Shown piece by piece: positions 61,617 to 64,000 of a stretch of 64,000 bases of DNA. The position numbers and the translations under genes are program-made. This DNA is from Pseudomonas botevensis (GTDB taxonomy: Bacteria > Pseudomonadota > Gammaproteobacteria > Pseudomonadales > Pseudomonadaceae). The DNA lies in contig NZ_JAHTKI010000001.1 of the NCBI RefSeq assembly GCF_019145475.1, forward strand, positions 62,001-126,000, in the 5' to 3' direction. Under the pieces are notes generated by a model. The model ran no database searches. It worked only from the letters and a program-made list of their open reading frames with translations, and was not told the origin of the DNA. Positions within the stretch are counted from its first letter, which is position 1. Every line of letters starts with the position of its first letter.

Positions 61617-62564
61617 TCAGCCGTTATGGCTGATCGAGACCCAGTAACGAGTGAAATAGCGGACGTGGATCGGCAGTGAAGCCTGCAGGTTGGCCAGTAC
61701 TGCGTCGGTGGAGTCCAGGCGAAACGTGCCGGAAACCCGCAAGTCCCGAGCCCGTTCGTCACACTGCAATATCCCGTTGCGATAACGACCCAATTCCCGG
61801 ACCACATCACCCAAACGAGCGTCCAGTACGATCAACTGGCCGTTGGTCCATGCCACTTCGGAAGACTTGAAGGGGTGGATCACGCCGATATGGCGGCTGT
61901 CGAAATCCGCACCTTCACCGGCCTTCAGTATTTGTGCACCGCTGGATGAGTCCGTGGGTTGAACGCTGACCCGATCTTCCAGCACCCCAACTCTCGTGGA
62001 GTCCGACAACTGCCGTATGGAAAACCGAGTACCGAGGGCCTGAATACGACCATCACGGGTTTCAACGAAAAACGGTCGTTGATCGCCGAGCTTTCCGGTC
62101 TGGATCAGGATTTCGCCGGCACGCAAACGGATCAGGCGTTGTGCGCTGTTGAAAGACACGTCAATGGCGGTGTCAGTATTGAGTTGAATCTGGCTGCCGT
62201 CGGCCAGCGAAAGGGAACGACGTTGCCCGACCCGGGTTTTATAGTCGGCCCAGGCGTTGCCCAATGAAGTGTGTTGCTGAACGTTCCATCCGACGAACCC
62301 GGTTCCGGCCAACAGCAGCATCAATTTCAGTACCTGACGCCGTTGTTGCCCCGCATTCAAGGCGCGGCGTTTCAGCTCCGGCGGTAGCGTGCCGAGATGG
62401 CGCTGCAATTGTTCCATCTGATTCCACGCGGCCAGGTGCGCAGGATCGCTATCTATCCACAGCTGCCAGGCCCGTTGTTCGGTGAGCGTCGGCGGTTCCA
62501 CCTGGAACTGAACGAACCAGCTCGCCGCTGCCTCGAAAGCCTTGCGATTCGGGGCGATCGTCAT
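61617..62564 (-). CDS. FecR-family anti-sigma/sigma regulator
   Basis: This 315-residue protein has a short cytoplasmic N-terminal domain (FecR_N/DUF4880-like, WLVQF-type FVQFQVEPPTLTEQRAW and AWNQMEQLQR), a transmembrane helix (about 79-95) and a periplasmic FecR domain (about 105-200, RRSLSLADGSQIQLNTDTA). It relays receptor occupancy to the sigma factor. The ATG at 62564 overlaps the sigma stop (TGATG); an upstream in-frame start at 62591 is less likely. Confidence 0.92.
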   Translation of the reverse strand: MTIAPNRKAFEAAASWFVQFQVEPPTLTEQRAWQLWIDSDPAHLAAWNQMEQLQRHLGTLPPELKRRALNAGQQRRQVLKLMLLLAGTGFVGWNVQQHTSLGNAWADYKTRVGQRRSLSLADGSQIQLNTDTAIDVSFNSAQRLIRLRAGEILIQTGKLGDQRPFFVETRDGRIQALGTRFSIRQLSDSTRVGVLEDRVSVQPTDSSSGAQILKAGEGADFDSRHIGVIHPFKSSEVAWTNGQLIVLDARLGDVVRELGRYRNGILQCDERARDLRVSGTFRLDSTDAVLANLQASLPIHVRYFTRYWVSISHNG

Positions 62565-63070
62565 CAGGGCTGCGCCATTATCAGCGCGCATTCGGTCAGT
62601 GCGCGGATCATGTGTTTCTTCACAGTGGTCAACGAAACCTGCAATTGCACGGCGATCTGTTGATAAGTCAGGCCATCGATCTGCGACAGCATGAAAATCC
62701 GCTGGGTTCTTGCCCCCAGTCCCGCCAGCGCTTTGTCCACAGCAACCAGGGTTTCGATGATCAACGCCTTGTCTTCTTCGCTGATCTCGGTGGCTTCCGG
62801 GCGCGCGGCCAGGGTTTGCAGGTAAGCAGCTTCGATCGCACGTCTTCGATAACGGTCAATGACCAGCCCACGTGCCACGGTTGCCAGGTAATCCCGTGGT
62901 TCCCGGATTTGCGCGGCATTGCGCGCTGCGAGGATTCGCACAAAGGTGTCATGTGCCACATCGGCGGCATCGCAGGCGTCATTCAATTTGCCCTTGAGCC
63001 AGCCATGTAGCCACGAATGGTGCTGCTCGTAGATTTGCTCGATCGCTGCGGTATGGGCGGGTAGGGACAT
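62564..63070 (-). CDS. ECF sigma factor, FecI type
   Basis: This 168-residue sigma factor has region 2 (about 10-75, DAADVAHDTFVRILA, EPRDYLATVARGLVIDRYRR) and region 4 (about 110-160, LPXRT-like LGARTQRIFMLSQIDGLTYQQIAVQLQVSLTTVKKHM). It should transcribe the receptor gene when FecR signals. A Fur-box-like palindrome lies 15 bases upstream of its start, so the unit is probably iron-repressed. Confidence 0.93.
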   Translation of the reverse strand: MSLPAHTAAIEQIYEQHHSWLHGWLKGKLNDACDAADVAHDTFVRILAARNAAQIREPRDYLATVARGLVIDRYRRRAIEAAYLQTLAARPEATEISEEDKALIIETLVAVDKALAGLGARTQRIFMLSQIDGLTYQQIAVQLQVSLTTVKKHMIRALTECALIMAQP

Positions 63071-63651
63071 GGGCAGGACGTGAGAGTTAATGATAATGGC
63101 TATTATTAGCCTCTGTTACGTCCTCTCACAATAGCCCTCACAAATCCTTCGATCGTCGTTTTTTCCACATCACCGCTCTTTGCCGGGAAGTCAGCAGCGG
63201 GTTTGTCGTGCCTGAAATTCGTTCATTCGTCGATTTTCTGTGGATTAAGCCCTGTGAATAAGTGCCGCTGAGGGCAGTTGATAACTGGGCTTCAAAACTG
63301 AATATAACCGCCTCTGTGGATAACCAGCTCATTCATCCACAGGCTTAAAGCGGTTATCCAAGGGCCTCATTCGTACATGGCCACAGGGTTTTAAAACTCT
63401 GTACACATTGAAAATAAAGGGCTGTATAGATCTATCCACAGAATGGTGGTGCGCTAAGAATAAACATAAAAACAAGGACTTTATAAATTTCTCTCTTTTT
63501 TATTTTTTTAACCGCGAGTTCTCCACAGCTGGTTAAATTTTGTGCAGAGGGTTCTTTAGGAAAGGCGAAGTCCCTATACTTGCCGACCAGGTTCGAAAAC
63601 CTGAGATCGAATTTTTCCTGAATACCTACTTAAGCAGGCACGAGGTGCGTG
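63071..63651. other. Second origin-like region (oriC2) before mnmG
   Basis: After the Fur box, this region carries DnaA-box-like sites at 63239-63247, 63253-63261, 63315-63323 (exact), 63333-63341, 63354-63362, 63432-63440 and 63519-63527. An AT-rich tract lies at about 63458-63511, and TATACT (63575-63580) is a possible mnmG -10. The order and sequence parallel the dnaA-rpmH origin. Pseudomonads are known to have a second DnaA-box region near gidA (mnmG); whether it fires here is unknown. Confidence 0.75.
63086..63108 (-). promoter_or_regulatory. Fur box upstream of the ECF sigma gene
   Basis: TTAATGATAATGGCTATTATTA is a near-palindrome with 14 of 19 matches to GATAATGATAATCATTATC by my alignment. 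Position just ahead of the sigma gene fits iron repression by Fur. Confidence 0.75.
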
Positions 63652-64000
63652 GTGGATTTCCCTTCCCGTTTTGAAGTGATCGTCATCGGCGGCGGTCATG
63701 CCGGTACCGAGGCAGCACTGGCCTCAGCACGTATGGGGGCAAAAACCCTGTTGCTGACGCATAACGTGGAAACCCTCGGTGCCATGAGTTGCAACCCGGC
63801 TATCGGTGGCATCGGCAAGAGCCATCTGGTCAAGGAAATCGATGCCCTCGGCGGCGCGATGGCCATGGCCACCGACAAGGGCGGCATCCAGTTCCGCGTA
63901 TTGAACAGCCGCAAAGGCCCGGCGGTACGGGCGACCCGTGCGCAGGCCGACCGTATTCTCTACAAGGCCGCTGTCCGCGAAATCCTCGAAAACCAGCCGA
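63652..64000 (+). CDS. mnmG: tRNA uridine-5-carboxymethylaminomethyl modification enzyme MnmG (partial)
   Basis: Only the first ~116 residues are inside the window; the frame is open at the end. The GTG at 63652 gives [29 protein letters not shown], with the FAD-binding GxGxxG-type loop, then [23 protein letters not shown], which is diagnostic for MnmG (GidA). It works with MnmE on tRNA U34. In related genomes mnmE and mnmG are usually close; here 4.6 kb separates them. Confidence 0.97.
   Translation, partial: MDFPSRFEVIVIGGGHAGTEAALASARMGAKTLLLTHNVETLGAMSCNPAIGGIGKSHLVKEIDALGGAMAMATDKGGIQFRVLNSRKGPAVRATRAQADRILYKAAVREILENQP

Noticed and set aside
59019..63110. Iron cassette as part of a phage or integrative element
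   Set aside because: No integrase, transposase, tRNA or flanking direct repeat is visible.

Overview
The window is a GC-rich gammaproteobacterial chromosome segment that spans the replication origin. Gene content and order (dnaA-dnaN-recF-gyrB; rpmH-rnpA-yidD-yidC-mnmE; def-fmt-rsmB-trkA; tag-lpxL-PilZ; glyQ-glyS-gmhB; algB-kinB; betC-choX), many REP-type hairpins and the protein sequences point to Pseudomonas, most likely the P. fluorescens group. This assignment rests on recall of gene families and synteny, not on a search. I found no rRNA, tRNA, CRISPR array, insertion sequence or phage gene.

Layout. 1-3.2 kb: the end of a GGDEF diguanylate cyclase, an AmpDh2/AmiD-like lipoprotein amidase and a CSS-EAL c-di-GMP phosphodiesterase. 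3.2-6.3 kb: the KinB/AlgB two-component system. 6.7-7.8 kb: two small membrane proteins and an Ivy-type lysozyme inhibitor. 8.4-11.2 kb: the glutamate carrier GltP and an SpmA/SpmB-type fused membrane protein. 11.2-14.7 kb: a four-gene MCE (Mla-like) lipid ABC transporter. 14.8-21.6 kb: a DUF5924/DUF2914-type membrane protein, an M16 peptidase, a Na/Pi cotransporter, a TerC protein and a CitMHS citrate transporter. 21.9-23.4 kb: GFA-family, DOPA-dioxygenase-like and NAD(P)-binding proteins. 23.4-28.7 kb: choline-O-sulfate use (LysR regulator, BetC, ChoX, SulP permease). 28.8-34.6 kb: aroE-hemF, qor, and tsaC-dprA-LysM. 34.8-39.4 kb: def-fmt-rsmB-trkA-TPR. 39.4-41.2 kb: PilZ, an LpxL-type acyltransferase and tag. 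41.3-45.7 kb: glyQ-glyS-gmhB-plsC-type. 45.8-48.3 kb: a divergent histidine kinase/response regulator pair. 48.3-54.5 kb: gyrB-recF-dnaN-dnaA, read leftward. 54.5-55.1 kb: oriC. 55.1-59.0 kb: rpmH to mnmE, read rightward. 59.0-63.1 kb: an iron-responsive TonB receptor/FecR/FecI cassette. 63.1-63.65 kb: a second origin-like region. 63.65 kb to the end: the start of mnmG.

The most notable structure is in the non-coding DNA. The dnaA-rpmH oriC and the region before mnmG share the same order of DnaA-box-like sites, similar intervening sequence and the same spacing to an AT-rich tract. They look like two diverged copies of one origin, 8.6 kb apart, with an iron-signalling cassette between mnmE and the second copy. 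By eye I counted 26 exact copies of the DnaA 9-mer (TTATCCACA or its complement), all right of 23.6 kb, where about 0.5 would be expected by chance in the whole window. Two intergenic sites form inverted DnaA-box pairs: a palindrome at 39643-39674, and a pair built into the bidirectional terminator at 59021-59053.
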